Shown here piece by piece: positions 1 to 8,252 of a stretch of DNA of 51,828 bases. Source of the DNA: Candidatus Rokuibacteriota bacterium. Its GTDB lineage: Bacteria > Methylomirabilota > Methylomirabilia > Rokubacteriales > CSP1-6. The stretch lies in NCBI GenBank assembly GCA_003220435.1, contig QHSL01000087.1, forward strand, positions 1 through 51,828. Direction: 5' to 3'. The notes beneath the pieces were generated by a model, which saw only the letters and a list, made by a program, of their open reading frames with translations, did not search any database and was not told the origin of the DNA. The position numbers and the translations under genes were made by a program. The stretch's first letter is position 1, and every line of letters starts with the position of its first letter.

Positions 1-1
1 C

Positions 2-892
2 GTCTTCGCCGACGTGGAGCCCGACACTTACAACATCGACCCGGCCGACGCCGCCCGGCGCGTCACGTCGCGCACGCGGGCGATCATGCCGGTCCATCTA
101 CACGGCCTCCCCGCCGAGATGGACGCGATCGACGCGCTGGCGAGGCGCCAGGGGCTCACCGTCGTCGAGGACGCGGCCCAAGCTCACGGGGCGACATATA
201 AAGGAAGGGCGATTGGGACCCTGGGAGCGATGGCGGCGTTCAGCCTCAACTCGACCAAGAACCTGCCGGCGGGTGAGGGCGGGCTGTTCGTCACCGACTC
301 CGAGGAGCTCTACCGCCGGGCGGCGCGCACGCGATTCGACGGCCTCGAGCCTCCGTCGAAGTGGGACGCGAGCCACCCCCTCGACGACGAGGCCGAGTCC
401 TACGCGACGCTCAGGGGCTGGATGTATCTGCCGGGCGAGATGACCGCGGCGCTCGCGCGCGCCCAACTCCAGGGGCTCAGCGAGACGACCGCGCGCAGCC
501 GGCGGAACGCCGCGCGGCTCAGCGGGCGACTCGCCGCGCTGCCCGGCGTGGAGCCACCCGCGACGCGGCCCGACCGCACCCACGTGTTCCACAAGTACCG
601 GGTGCGTCTCGATCCGATGCGCGCCGCCGGCCGGCTGTCGCCGGCCGCCCTGAGAGATCGCACGCTCGAGGCGCTCCGCGCCGAGGGCGTCGAGGCTGTG
701 CTGTGGCAGACGGCTCCGCTGCCGGCCCATCCGCTGTTCGGCTCGCGCGAGCACTATCCGAACGCCGAGGCCGCGCTCGCGTCCACGCTCGTCATCGGCT
801 CGCAGTCGTATCCGCTGTTCGCCCAGCCGCTCGCGGTCGTCGACGCGTGGGCGGACGGGTTCGAGAAGGCATGGAGCCGCTTGCGCTCCTAG
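2..892 (+). CDS. DegT/DnrJ/EryC1/StrS sugar aminotransferase, 5' truncated by window edge
   Basis: This is a PLP-dependent aminotransferase of the family that turns nucleotide-activated ketosugars into aminosugars. The frame is open from base 2, so the N-terminus (normally about 80-100 residues including the cofactor phosphate-binding turn) lies outside the window. The visible part starts VFADVEPDTYNIDP, a strand typical of the family. It continues with VVEDAAQAHGA, which carries the PLP-ring aspartate, and FSLNSTKNLPAGEGG, whose lysine should form the Schiff base. The TKNLPAGEGG form is typical of the branch acting on 3- or 4-keto sugars. It is one of two such enzymes at the head of an envelope-sugar locus whose downstream genes resemble ArnA, ArnC and ArnD, so one of the two should supply the ArnB-like step. 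Substrate cannot be assigned from sequence alone. Confidence 0.9.
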   Translation, partial: VFADVEPDTYNIDPADAARRVTSRTRAIMPVHLHGLPAEMDAIDALARRQGLTVVEDAAQAHGATYKGRAIGTLGAMAAFSLNSTKNLPAGEGGLFVTDSEELYRRAARTRFDGLEPPSKWDASHPLDDEAESYATLRGWMYLPGEMTAALARAQLQGLSETTARSRRNAARLSGRLAALPGVEPPATRPDRTHVFHKYRVRLDPMRAAGRLSPAALRDRTLEALRAEGVEAVLWQTAPLPAHPLFGSREHYPNAEAALASTLVIGSQSYPLFAQPLAVVDAWADGFEKAWSRLRS

Positions 893-940
893 CCTTCAGT
901 GAGGCAATCCCCGGCGAGGCCGACGACGCGGCCGGCGCAC

Positions 941-1201
941 CTACCGATAAGCATCACCACGATGCCGTATCGCGCCGATATCCACGGTTCGCTGTCCATC
1001 ATCGATCGAATAAATCACGCGATAGTCACCAATGCGGATACGCCAGAGGTCGTCGGGTCCTTGAAGCTTTATACAGCCTTGCGGTCTCGGGTTCGATCCG
1101 AGAGCTTCGACACGGGAGAGAACGCGGCGTGCCACTCGCTTCTCGAGCTGCTCGAGCTCCCGACGAGCCGACCGTGCAAAGACAACGGAGTACTCAGCCA
1201 C
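941..1201 (-). CDS. RelE/ParE-family toxin
   Basis: This is an 86-residue basic protein with the RelE/ParE fold signature: an N-terminal YSVVFARSARRELEQLEK helix region, a central basic stretch, then LWRIRIGDYRVIYSID and a C-terminal IRHRGDAYR. The WRIRIGDYRVIY strand and the HRGDAYR tail are hallmarks of RelE-type mRNA interferases, which cleave mRNA in the ribosomal A site. The start overlaps the 3' end of the upstream small gene by 8 nt (1194-1201), the usual antitoxin-toxin coupling. It sits between two sugar-aminotransferase genes and runs opposite to them, so it looks like an insertion into the sugar locus. RelE versus ParE activity (ribosome versus gyrase) cannot be separated from sequence alone. 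Confidence 0.88.
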   Translation of the reverse strand: MAEYSVVFARSARRELEQLEKRVARRVLSRVEALGSNPRPQGCIKLQGPDDLWRIRIGDYRVIYSIDDGQRTVDIGAIRHRGDAYR

Positions 1202-1391
1202 GCTGACGTCGCCGGCGACGCCCCAGGACGCGCTGCTTTACGCTCTCCAGCGATTCTCGAGGTTCCGACTTGCGCTGCTTCAGCAGTGCCTGGTCGTAGA
1301 AGTCTTCCCACAACCGGCGTTGCTTCTTGAGATCGATCTGGACCGCTGTCTTGTGACCGGAATCGTCAATCACGAATTGAACACCTTTCAC
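1194..1391 (-). CDS. Antitoxin partner of the RelE/ParE-like toxin
   Basis: This is a small gene directly upstream of and overlapping the toxin. I chose the GTG at 1391 because a purine-rich GAGGGGG lies just 5' of it and because the protein from there (65 residues, beginning VKGVQFVIDDSGHKTAVQID) matches the usual form of short antitoxins: a two-stranded DNA-binding element of the type 'Y/F-V-I-D-D-x-G-x-x-x-A-V-x-I-D', then an acidic helix (LWEDFYDQALL) that wraps the toxin. The frame stays open to 1502, so a longer product is possible. The C-terminus is unusually arginine-rich (LGRRRRRQRG). It is expected to bind the toxin and repress its own promoter. The family name is not certain. Confidence 0.7.
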   Translation of the reverse strand: MKGVQFVIDDSGHKTAVQIDLKKQRRLWEDFYDQALLKQRKSEPRESLESVKQRVLGRRRRRQRG

Positions 1392-1506
1392 TATCTCGCC
1401 CCCCTCGACCTTCCAGTCCGCCTGACCTTCGCGAGCAAGGCGAGCCAGGCGGCCATGAGTCTCGATTTCACGACCTTGCCTGCCACAGCCGGAGCGTAGC
1501 ACGACG

Positions 1507-2685
1507 ATGGAGAAGCTCGCACTGTTCGGTGGAACCCCAGTGCGCGCGACGCGTCTGCCCTACGCGCGCCAGACGATCGAGGCCGACGACGCGGCCGCCG
1601 TGCAGGCGGCGCTCGGCGGCGACTGGATCACGCAGGGGCCCCTCGTCGCGCGGTTCGAGCAGGTGCTGGCCGCGCGCGCGGGCGTCGCGCACGCGGTGGC
1701 GTTCTCGAGCGGCACCGCCGCGCTTCACGCGGCGTGCTGGGCGGCGGGCCTCGGCCCGGGCGACGAGGCCATCACGACGCCTCTAACCTTCGCGGCGACC
1801 GCCAGCGCGGTCGTGTACCAGGGCGCCCGGCCGGTGTTCGCCGATATCGACACCGGCACGCTGAACGTCGCCCCGGACGCGGTCAAGCGCGTGGCGACCG
1901 CGCGGACCCGCGCGCTCCTGCCCGTGGACTTCGCCGGGCTGCCGTGCGACTACGCGCGGCTCGTGGCGCTGGCGCGCGAGCACGGTTGGGTCGTCATCGC
2001 CGACGCCGCCCACTCGTTCGGTGGCGCGGCGGGCGCCCGCCCGGTCGGCGCCCTCGCCGACATGACGACGCTGTCGTTCCATCCGGCGAAGCTGATCACG
2101 ACCGGCGAAGGCGGCGCGGTGCTCACCGACCGCGCGGACTTCGCCGACCGACTCCGTACGATGCGCCATCACGGGATCCGTTACGCCGACCCCGCGCGCC
2201 CCTGGCGCCACGACATCCCGGAGATCGGGCAGAACTACCGGCTCACCGACTTCCAATCGGCGCTCGGGCTCTCGCAGCTCGCCAAGCTCGACCGCTTCTG
2301 GGAGCGCCGCGATCGGCTCGCACGTCGCTACCGCGACCGCTTGAGCGGCTCGAACTTCGTCGAGCTGCCGACGCTGCCGGCGGATCGGCGGCACGGCTGG
2401 CACCTCTTCGTCGTGCTGCTCCGCCTCGATCGCCTCGGCGCGGACCGCGACACGATCGTGGAAGCCCTGCGGGCCGAGAACATCGGCGCGACGGTCCACT
2501 ATCCGCTCGTCTACCGTCACACGGCCTACCGCGAGCGGTTCGGGTACTCGGCGGGGCTCTGTCCCGCGGCCGAGACCGTCGAGGCGCGCCTGGTGACGCT
2601 GCCGCTGTTCCCGGCGATGACCGAGGACGATCAGGACGACGTGCTGCGAGCGCTCGACAAGGTGTTCGCCCACTACGCCCGATGA
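1507..2685 (+). CDS. DegT-family aminotransferase, PseC/ArnB-like
   Basis: This is a full-length (392 residue) PLP-dependent nucleotide-sugar aminotransferase. Visible features are ALFGGTPVRATRLPYARQ at the N-terminus, the FSSGTAALHAA phosphate-binding turn near residues 67-74, the PLP aspartate in VVIADAAHSFGG (about 162-173), and the catalytic lysine K195 in SFHPAKLITTGEGGA. The SFHPxKxITTxEGG version is the one I associate with PseC-type 4-aminotransferases and with ArnB relatives that transfer an amino group from glutamate to a 4-keto sugar. With the ArnA-, ArnC- and ArnD-like genes downstream, this is the best candidate for the 4-amination step. The ATG follows the divergent toxin-antitoxin unit. 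The next gene begins 10 nt after its stop. Confidence 0.9.
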   Translation: MEKLALFGGTPVRATRLPYARQTIEADDAAAVQAALGGDWITQGPLVARFEQVLAARAGVAHAVAFSSGTAALHAACWAAGLGPGDEAITTPLTFAATASAVVYQGARPVFADIDTGTLNVAPDAVKRVATARTRALLPVDFAGLPCDYARLVALAREHGWVVIADAAHSFGGAAGARPVGALADMTTLSFHPAKLITTGEGGAVLTDRADFADRLRTMRHHGIRYADPARPWRHDIPEIGQNYRLTDFQSALGLSQLAKLDRFWERRDRLARRYRDRLSGSNFVELPTLPADRRHGWHLFVVLLRLDRLGADRDTIVEALRAENIGATVHYPLVYRHTAYRERFGYSAGLCPAAETVEARLVTLPLFPAMTEDDQDDVLRALDKVFAHYAR

Positions 2686-2695
2686 GCCACGCCCG

Positions 2696-4060
2696 ATGAA
2701 TCTCCGCGCCGCATCCGAGATCCTCTTCGCGCTCGGCCGTCGCTACCCGCGACTGCCCGTCGCGTTCCTGCGCGCGATGCCGCGTCCCGTTCTGCTGGCG
2801 CTGCGCGCGCCGGCGTTCCGCGAGACCCTCCGGGTCGCCTCGCGGGCACCGTGGTATCGCGACGCGTTCGCCGCTGCGCGAGTCGACGTCCGCCGGGCGC
2901 GCCGGCCCGAGGATCTCGGCGCCTTCTTCCTCACGCCCGAGGTGCTGAAGACCCGCCCCGAGGCGCTGCTTGCCGGGACGCCCGAGCTCGCCCTCGAGAG
3001 CTCCGGCACCTCGGGGCACGTGTCGCGCGTCTACCTGAGCCGGCGCGAGCTCGAGTACAACGCGCGCCAGGGAGGCCTGATGCTCGGCCTCTACGGCCTC
3101 GGCCGCGGCGACCGGCTCCTGTCGACGCTCGATCTCGGCTGGGGCCTGGGGTCGGTGCTCGTCGAGCGGCTCGTGCGCCGGACCCCACTCTTCGCGATGG
3201 TCGTCGGGCGCGTGGATCCGGACGAGGCGTATCGCCGGCTGGCGGAGTACCGCTTCAACGTGGTCGTGAGCGATCCGTTCTGGCTCGCGCGGCTGACCGA
3301 GATCGCACGCGAGCGCGGCCGGCCCGGCCCGCTGAAGGTCCTGATCGGAGGCGGCGAGGGGATCACGGAGCGCGCGCGCGCCGAGCTCGAGTCGTTCTGG
3401 GGTGCGATCCTCTGTATGACGTACGCCTCGACCGAGGCCGCGACGATCCTCGCGTTCGAGTGCACGCATCGCGCGGGCTACCACGTGAACGAGTTCGACT
3501 TCTGCGTGGAGATCGCCGACGGGGACTCCGAGGGCTACGGCGAGATCGTGCTCACGACGGTGAGCCGGAGCGTGATGCCGCTCATCCGGTACCGCACGGG
3601 TGACGTCGCCCGCTGGCTTCCCGAGCCGTGTCCCTGCGGCCTCGCGTTTCGCCGGCTCTCTCCGCTGCGCGGTCGGCTCGACGAGCAGGTGTCGTGCGCC
3701 TGGGGCAACCTCCATCCCGAGTTCTTCGAGCCCTTGCTGCGCGAGGTGCCGGGGCTCGCCAGCGACTGGCAGGTCGGCGTCTACGAGCGCGAGCTCACGC
3801 ACGTCGTCCAGCTGCGTCTCGAGGTCGAGGGCGATGGCGCTGCGCGCGAGCGCGCGGTTCAGGAGGTGCTCGGCGCGCTCCAGAGATCGCGGCCCGACGC
3901 GTGGCTCGCCTACTGCCAGCGGCTGATCGATGTTGAGTTCGCGTTTTTCGCGCCGGGTAGGCTCCGCACCGCGCGCAAGCTGCTACGGCTGGTGGACGAG
4001 CGAGGGAGCGGGCCGCCCGCGTGGGTCGCACAGGCCGTCCAGGGGATCCGCCCCAGGTGA
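2696..4060 (+). CDS. PaaK-like AMP-dependent ligase (phenylacetate-CoA ligase family)
   Basis: This is a 454-residue member of the ANL adenylating superfamily, in the short phenylacetate-CoA ligase/coenzyme F390 synthetase branch. The adenylate-binding loop SSGTSG is at residues 102-107, TYASTE near 242-247, and YRTGD (299-303), which contacts the AMP ribose. A Cys pair follows in PCPCG (311-315), as in many PaaK homologues. The C-terminal small domain ends near LRTARKLLRLVD. The family activates a carboxylic acid as an acyl-adenylate and passes it to CoA or a carrier thiol. Its place just behind two sugar aminotransferases and ahead of a private fatty-acid synthase suggests that it activates a starter or acyl substituent for that pathway; this is inference. 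It could also be an unrelated CoA ligase. Confidence 0.85.
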   Translation: MNLRAASEILFALGRRYPRLPVAFLRAMPRPVLLALRAPAFRETLRVASRAPWYRDAFAAARVDVRRARRPEDLGAFFLTPEVLKTRPEALLAGTPELALESSGTSGHVSRVYLSRRELEYNARQGGLMLGLYGLGRGDRLLSTLDLGWGLGSVLVERLVRRTPLFAMVVGRVDPDEAYRRLAEYRFNVVVSDPFWLARLTEIARERGRPGPLKVLIGGGEGITERARAELESFWGAILCMTYASTEAATILAFECTHRAGYHVNEFDFCVEIADGDSEGYGEIVLTTVSRSVMPLIRYRTGDVARWLPEPCPCGLAFRRLSPLRGRLDEQVSCAWGNLHPEFFEPLLREVPGLASDWQVGVYERELTHVVQLRLEVEGDGAARERAVQEVLGALQRSRPDAWLAYCQRLIDVEFAFFAPGRLRTARKLLRLVDERGSGPPAWVAQAVQGIRPR

Positions 4061-4074
4061 CCGCCGCGCTCCGG

Positions 4075-4497
4075 CTACGGCAGGAGCTGGAAGCCCTCGG
4101 CGTGAGCGGCGTCCCGGAGCCGCTGGTCGAGGCAGACGAAATCGTGTTGAGCGGGGTGCCCATCCGCCCACAAGAGCCCGGCCGCCAGCTGCAGGGCGTC
4201 GGCGGCGCTCAGCGAGTGCAAGGTGAGGGCGCGCGCCGCCGCGTCGCGGACGCGATGACTGGGCTGGATCTCCGTCCAGTCCGCGGCCAGGTGCGCGAGG
4301 ATTCGTCGCATCTGTTCCTCCTGGGCTCGGGTGAGGGCGCCGTCGCGTCTCCGCCGAGCGAAGGCGGAATAGCATTCGATCGGCGTCGTCCACCAGACCA
4401 CGAGAGCAGGGTCATCGGCAGCGAGCCTTCTCACGAGGTTGCTGTGCGCATCCCGCAGGCAGAGCGGAACGAGCGCCGATGCGTCCCAGAACTTCAG
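4075..4497 (-). CDS. PIN-domain (VapC-like) ribonuclease toxin, probable CTG start
   Basis: This is a PIN-domain nuclease. Reading from a CTG at 4497 gives 140 residues, the normal VapC size, and restores the N-terminal LKFWDASALVPL strand that a later GTG start would lose. The acidic active-site residues are all visible: D5 in WDASALV, E41 in TPIECYSA, D100 in LSAADALQLA and D124 in CLDQRLRDAA. These bind the metal for cleavage of tRNA or other RNA. The CTG shares its TG with the TGA of the upstream antitoxin (CTGA overlap), and an in-frame stop lies only four codons earlier, so no longer start is available. Translation is probably coupled to the antitoxin. It lies antisense to the sugar locus. 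Confidence 0.85.
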   Translation of the reverse strand: MKFWDASALVPLCLRDAHSNLVRRLAADDPALVVWWTTPIECYSAFARRRRDGALTRAQEEQMRRILAHLAADWTEIQPSHRVRDAAARALTLHSLSAADALQLAAGLLWADGHPAQHDFVCLDQRLRDAAHAEGFQLLP

Positions 4498-4787
4498 CGG
4501 CCGCTCTCACGTTCCTCGAGCAGCGCCTTGAGGACGGCTCCGCTCGGGTCGGCGGGGCGCGACAGCTTCCAGAATCCCTTGGGAATCTTGCCGGACCCGA
4601 GGCGAACGAGGCCGGCGCGAGCCAGCTCGGTCAGATGGGCCGGCATCGCCGTGGAGTCACGACCGATCGGGATAATTTTTGCGATGGGTCTGCCGCGCTC
4701 AGTCACGATTACTTCTTCTCCTGCCTTGACCCGAGCCAGATGCTCGCTCAGGTTCGCCTTGAGCCTGGAAACTGGGGCACTCCGCAT
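4494..4787 (-). CDS. Phd/YefM-type antitoxin
   Basis: This is a 97-residue antitoxin with the Phd/YefM N-terminal DNA-binding fold: MRSAPVSRLKANLSEHLARV, then the signature EEVIVTERGRPIAKIIP (about 24-40), whose 'V-T-x-x-G-x-P-x-A' pattern is diagnostic. The C-terminal half is acidic and helical (VLKALLEERESGR), as expected of the toxin-neutralising segment. The ATG at 4787 is preceded by a strong AGAGGAGG, which decides the start. It forms an operon with the PIN toxin (4-nt overlap) and is divergent from the DUF1571-like gene, whose start is 27 bp away. The promoter of each therefore has to lie in or beside the other's 5' end. Confidence 0.88.
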   Translation of the reverse strand: MRSAPVSRLKANLSEHLARVKAGEEVIVTERGRPIAKIIPIGRDSTAMPAHLTELARAGLVRLGSGKIPKGFWKLSRPADPSGAVLKALLEERESGR

Positions 4788-4814
4788 TTCTCGGCCTCCT
4801 CTGGTCTGATCGAC

Positions 4815-5591
4815 ATGACTAGTATGGTCACTTTCGAGGCGGCTCGCAAGCGTGCCGGTTCGGTGACGGCCGGGATCGCTTTGGCGGTCGCTCTTACGTC
4901 CCCGGCGGCCGGCCAGGAGCCGGCCCCCGTCCTGTCCGACATGGAGGCCGCCTACGCGCGCGTGCAGAGCTACACCGCGCGCTTCGTCCGCCAGGAGGTC
5001 GTCGACGGCGCGCTGAGGCCGCGCGAGGAAGCGCTGCTCAAGTTCCAGCGTCCCGGCTCCATCTATCTGCGCTGGACCGCCGGCCGTCCGGCCGGGCGCG
5101 AGATCCTCTTCGTACCGGGCCAGAACGGTGACCGCATGCTCGTGCGGGAGCCCGGGCTCTTCGCCAGTCTCGCGACGATCGTCATGGCGCCCGACAGCCC
5201 GCGGGTGCTCGAGGAGAGCCGCCATCCCGTGACCGACATCGGGATCGGCCGGCTGATCGGTCTGATTCTCGACAACGCGCGTCGGGCGGCCGCCGCCGGC
5301 GACCTCGTGGTGCGCGACCTGGGCGCCTCCGCTGGCCCCGAGGGCCCGGGACGGGGCGTCGAGATGGTCCTGCCGGCTCAGGCGGACAAGGGCTACTACT
5401 GCCGACGGCTCGCCCTGGTGATCGGTGAAAGCTCGGGCCTGCCCCTGCGGGCGGTCATCTACGACTGGGCCGACCGGATGGTCGCCGAGTACGGGTACCT
5501 TGACCTGAAGCTCGACCCGCCGCTCGGCGCGCGGGACTTCGATCCAGCCAATCCCGAGTATGCGTTCCCGCGCTGGAAGATCAGCCGATAG
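4815..5591 (+). CDS. Secreted DUF1571-like protein
   Basis: This is a 258-residue exported protein with a signal-peptide-like N-terminus (basic ARKRAGS, hydrophobic VTAGIALAVALT, then SPAAGQ). The body carries YTARFVRQEVVDGALRPREE and LLKFQRPGSIYLRW. This looks like the LolA-fold theme of an amphipathic half-barrel that reports on lipid-like ligands, and matches what I recall of DUF1571 proteins, including the RMLVREPGLFASLAT segment. A periplasmic lipid- or polysaccharide-associated role fits its position directly before the outer-membrane export gene. The start is uncertain because the frame is open further upstream, and neither 4815 nor the second ATG at 4824 has a good ribosome site. The overlap of the 5' region with the antitoxin promoter may explain this. 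Confidence 0.65.
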   Translation: MTSMVTFEAARKRAGSVTAGIALAVALTSPAAGQEPAPVLSDMEAAYARVQSYTARFVRQEVVDGALRPREEALLKFQRPGSIYLRWTAGRPAGREILFVPGQNGDRMLVREPGLFASLATIVMAPDSPRVLEESRHPVTDIGIGRLIGLILDNARRAAAAGDLVVRDLGASAGPEGPGRGVEMVLPAQADKGYYCRRLALVIGESSGLPLRAVIYDWADRMVAEYGYLDLKLDPPLGARDFDPANPEYAFPRWKISR

Positions 5592-5627
5592 GCGCGCAAA
5601 AATGGCGCCCCTTCAGGCGTTACCGCC

Positions 5628-5671
5628 TATACTTCAACCTCTCTGCTTCGAGGAGCACAGGAGGTAAGAAG
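5628..5671 (+). promoter_or_regulatory. Candidate promoter -10 and strong ribosome site of the export gene
   Basis: A TATACT box (5628-5633) lies about 40 bp before the export gene, with no clear -35. AGGAGGTAAG ends just before the ATG at 5672 and is one of the strongest Shine-Dalgarno sequences in the window, which suggests that the export gene starts its own unit. Confidence 0.45.
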
Positions 5672-8251
5672 ATGATGTGGTCTAGGAACCTCATCGTCGC
5701 GGTCACGCTCGCTTCGATGCTCGGATCCGATCTCGCGGGCGGGATCTCGATCGCGCAGACCGGGAGCGGGCCAGGAATGGTCCCGCCGTTGAGCAGCGGC
5801 GACGGAACCTACGGCAAGGTTCTGCCCGGCCCCGGCACGACCACGCCGTACCTGAATGGGCCGCAGCCGCAGCTCCAGATGCTCCCGCAGGGACAGCCGT
5901 CGGTCGTTCAGCGTCCGGCCGGCCCGGTGGTTCAGAATCTCTGCCAGCCGGCCGGCCGGTCGTATCAGACCGTTTCGGTTCCGCGCACACGCGTTCCGGA
6001 GCCGTTGCCGTTCCAGCCACAGGCCCCGACGACCACGGTCACTCAGGTCACGGTATCGCAGGGCGCTCAGGGCATCGCGTCGCAGCCGACCGCCGACGCG
6101 AGGGCGCCGGCCGGCGGGCAAACGCAGGGCAGCCCGGACGTCGACGAGCTCTCGCGCATCGAGGCCGGCTTCAATCTCGACCCGATGCGTCCAGTGGCCG
6201 TGCCCGGCTTCCAACCGCAATACGGTGCCCAGCGGGTGAGCCAGCAGCTCACGAGCCAACTACTCACGAATCAACAACTCACGAATCAACAGCTCACGAA
6301 TCAGCAACTCGCGAATCAGCAGCAAGGCTCGGCTCCGCAGCAAGTCTCGGTCCTGCAGCAAGGTGGCGCTCAGCAAACCGGTTTGCAGGATCAAGCATTC
6401 CTCGGCCCCTACGGAACGCCGCTGCGCCAGTACGGCTACGCGATGTTCGCGACGAACGTCTCCACGTTCGCGCCCGTCGACGACATCCCGGTCGGGCCCG
6501 ACTATGTCCTCGGCCCGGGCGACGACCTCACGATCAACGTGTGGGGAGCGGTGGACAGCACGCTGATCCGCACCGTGGACCGCAACGGCCGCATCGTGCT
6601 GCCGAAGGTCGGCGACCTCCGCATCTGGGGCCTCACGTTCTCCCAGGCCGACCGGCTGATCCGCGACGAGCTCGGCCGCTACTTCCGCGGCTTCCAGACC
6701 AGCGTGACGATGGGTCGCTTGCGCACCGTGAGCGTCCACGTCGTCGGCGAGGTCTGCCAGCCCGGCGTGTACACGCTGAGCTCGCTCTCCACCGTGACGA
6801 ACGCGCTCTACAGCGCCGGCGGGCCGACCAAGCTCGGCTCGCTTCGAGAGGTGCGTCTCCTCCGCGGCAACGTGCAGGTCGCGAAGCTCGACCTCTACGA
6901 TTTCCTCCAGCGTGGCGACCGGACGCGCGACTACCGCCTGGAGTCGGGTGACACGATCTTCGTCCCGACCATCGGCGACGTCGTGGCGGTGGCGGGCGAG
7001 GTGAAGCGACCGGCGATCTACGAGATCACGAGCGGCACGCGGCTGGCCGATGTCGTTTCGCTCGCCGGCGGGGTCACGCCCACGAGCTATGTCAAGCGGG
7101 TCCAGATCGTCCGCGCCCTCCCGGACGCCGAGCGGGTCACCCTCGACGTCGACCTGGCGAGCCACTACCTCAAGGGCGAGGAGCCCGGGAACCCGCCGAT
7201 CAACGCGGGCGACCTCGTGCTGATCCACCGGAGCGACCCGCGCGTCTACAACATCGTGAAGGTCGAGGGCGCGGTGAGGTATCCGGGTGCCTATGAGCTC
7301 AAGCCGATGATGCGCATCGGCCAGCTCCTGCCGCCCGACCAGCTTCTGCCCGAAGCGTACGCCGAACGCGTCGAGGTGGCTCGCCGCCGGCCCGATCTGT
7401 CGATGGAGATCGTCTCCGTCGATCTCAAGAAGGCGTGGAGCGGCGACACGAGCCAGGATCTCCTGCTGAAGCCGCTGGACGAGGTCACAGTGCGCACCGA
7501 GCTCAGGTCGGCTCGGACGATCACGCTGAGCGGCGAGGTCGTGCGCCCGGGGATCTACACGATCGCCGAGGGCGAGCGGCTGAGCTCGGTCCTGGCGCGG
7601 GCCGGCGGCTTCACCGACCGCGCGTTCCTGAAGGGCTCGGTCTTCACGCGGGCGTCGCTGCGGAAGATCGAGCAGGAGCAGCTGGACGGCTTCCTCAAGG
7701 TGCAGGAGCAGCGCATGCTCGCCTCGGCGGCGACGATGGTCGTCGGCGCCGAGAAGGAGGAGGTTGCGGCCCAGCAGCAGGCGCTGCAGGCACGCCGCGA
7801 GATGGTGAAGATCCTGGCCTCGAAGGTCGCGGTCGGACGGATGGTCGTGCAGCTCGGCCCGCCCGACAAGCTCAAGGGCACCGAGAACGACGTCATCCTG
7901 ATCGACGGCGACGCGCTGACCGTGCCGGAGCCGGCGCAGTCCGTGTACGTGCTGGGCTCGGTCCGCAACTCGACTTCGGTCCAGTACAAAGAAGGCGCCT
8001 CCATCGACTACTACATCAACCGGGTCGGGGGCTTCGCGAAGGAAGCCGACAAGAAGGAAACCCACATCGTGAAGGCCGACGGTTCGGCGATCTCGAGCTT
8101 CACTAACGTCCGCGAGATCGAGCCGGGCGATGCCGTGATCGTGCCGCCCAAGGAAGAGGAGAAGATCCGGGCGCTGCCGACGATCCGCGACATCGTCCAG
8201 ACCATCGGCTCGGCGCTCCTGGGCATGGCGGCGCTGGCTATTTTGTTCTAA
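5672..8251 (+). CDS. Polysaccharide export protein with multiple SLBB domains (Wza-like)
   Basis: This is an 859-residue outer-membrane polysaccharide-export family protein. It has a signal peptide (RNLIVAVTLASMLGSDLAGG), then about 250 residues of Pro/Gln-rich low-complexity sequence with a tandem NQQLT repeat. The Poly_export domain begins near residue 276 (DYVLGPGDDLTINVWG), with the usual PKVGDLRIWGLT. Several SLBB beta-grasp modules follow, marked by recurring 'VxGEVxxPGxYxL' units (VVGEVCQPGVYTL, VAGEVKRPAIYEI, VEGAVRYPGAYEL, LSGEVVRPGIYTI). A coiled coil occupies about 665-735, and a C-terminal hydrophobic helix (TIGSALLGMAALAILF) may be the membrane anchor. Family members form the periplasm-to-surface channel for capsule or exopolysaccharide. 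Its length is more than twice that of E. coli Wza, because of the extra N-terminal and SLBB units. Confidence 0.93.
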   Translation: MMWSRNLIVAVTLASMLGSDLAGGISIAQTGSGPGMVPPLSSGDGTYGKVLPGPGTTTPYLNGPQPQLQMLPQGQPSVVQRPAGPVVQNLCQPAGRSYQTVSVPRTRVPEPLPFQPQAPTTTVTQVTVSQGAQGIASQPTADARAPAGGQTQGSPDVDELSRIEAGFNLDPMRPVAVPGFQPQYGAQRVSQQLTSQLLTNQQLTNQQLTNQQLANQQQGSAPQQVSVLQQGGAQQTGLQDQAFLGPYGTPLRQYGYAMFATNVSTFAPVDDIPVGPDYVLGPGDDLTINVWGAVDSTLIRTVDRNGRIVLPKVGDLRIWGLTFSQADRLIRDELGRYFRGFQTSVTMGRLRTVSVHVVGEVCQPGVYTLSSLSTVTNALYSAGGPTKLGSLREVRLLRGNVQVAKLDLYDFLQRGDRTRDYRLESGDTIFVPTIGDVVAVAGEVKRPAIYEITSGTRLADVVSLAGGVTPTSYVKRVQIVRALPDAERVTLDVDLASHYLKGEEPGNPPINAGDLVLIHRSDPRVYNIVKVEGAVRYPGAYELKPMMRIGQLLPPDQLLPEAYAERVEVARRRPDLSMEIVSVDLKKAWSGDTSQDLLLKPLDEVTVRTELRSARTITLSGEVVRPGIYTIAEGERLSSVLARAGGFTDRAFLKGSVFTRASLRKIEQEQLDGFLKVQEQRMLASAATMVVGAEKEEVAAQQQALQARREMVKILASKVAVGRMVVQLGPPDKLKGTENDVILIDGDALTVPEPAQSVYVLGSVRNSTSVQYKEGASIDYYINRVGGFAKEADKKETHIVKADGSAISSFTNVREIEPGDAVIVPPKEEEKIRALPTIRDIVQTIGSALLGMAALAILF
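6248..6322 (+). repeat. 15-bp tandem repeat (five copies) encoding NQQLT-type units
   Basis: Five consecutive 15-nt units of the form CTCACGAATCAACAA start at 6248, 6263, 6278, 6293 and 6308. The middle three are nearly identical and the first and last are diverged. They encode a Q/N-rich tract just before the Poly_export domain. Identity at DNA level points to recent slippage expansion. The tract is less GC-rich than its surroundings. Confidence 0.9.
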
Positions 8252-8252
8252 T

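Noticed and set aside
6248-6322. CRISPR-like array
   Set aside because: The repeats are contiguous 15-bp units in the reading frame of a protein, without spacers. No cas genes are present in the window.
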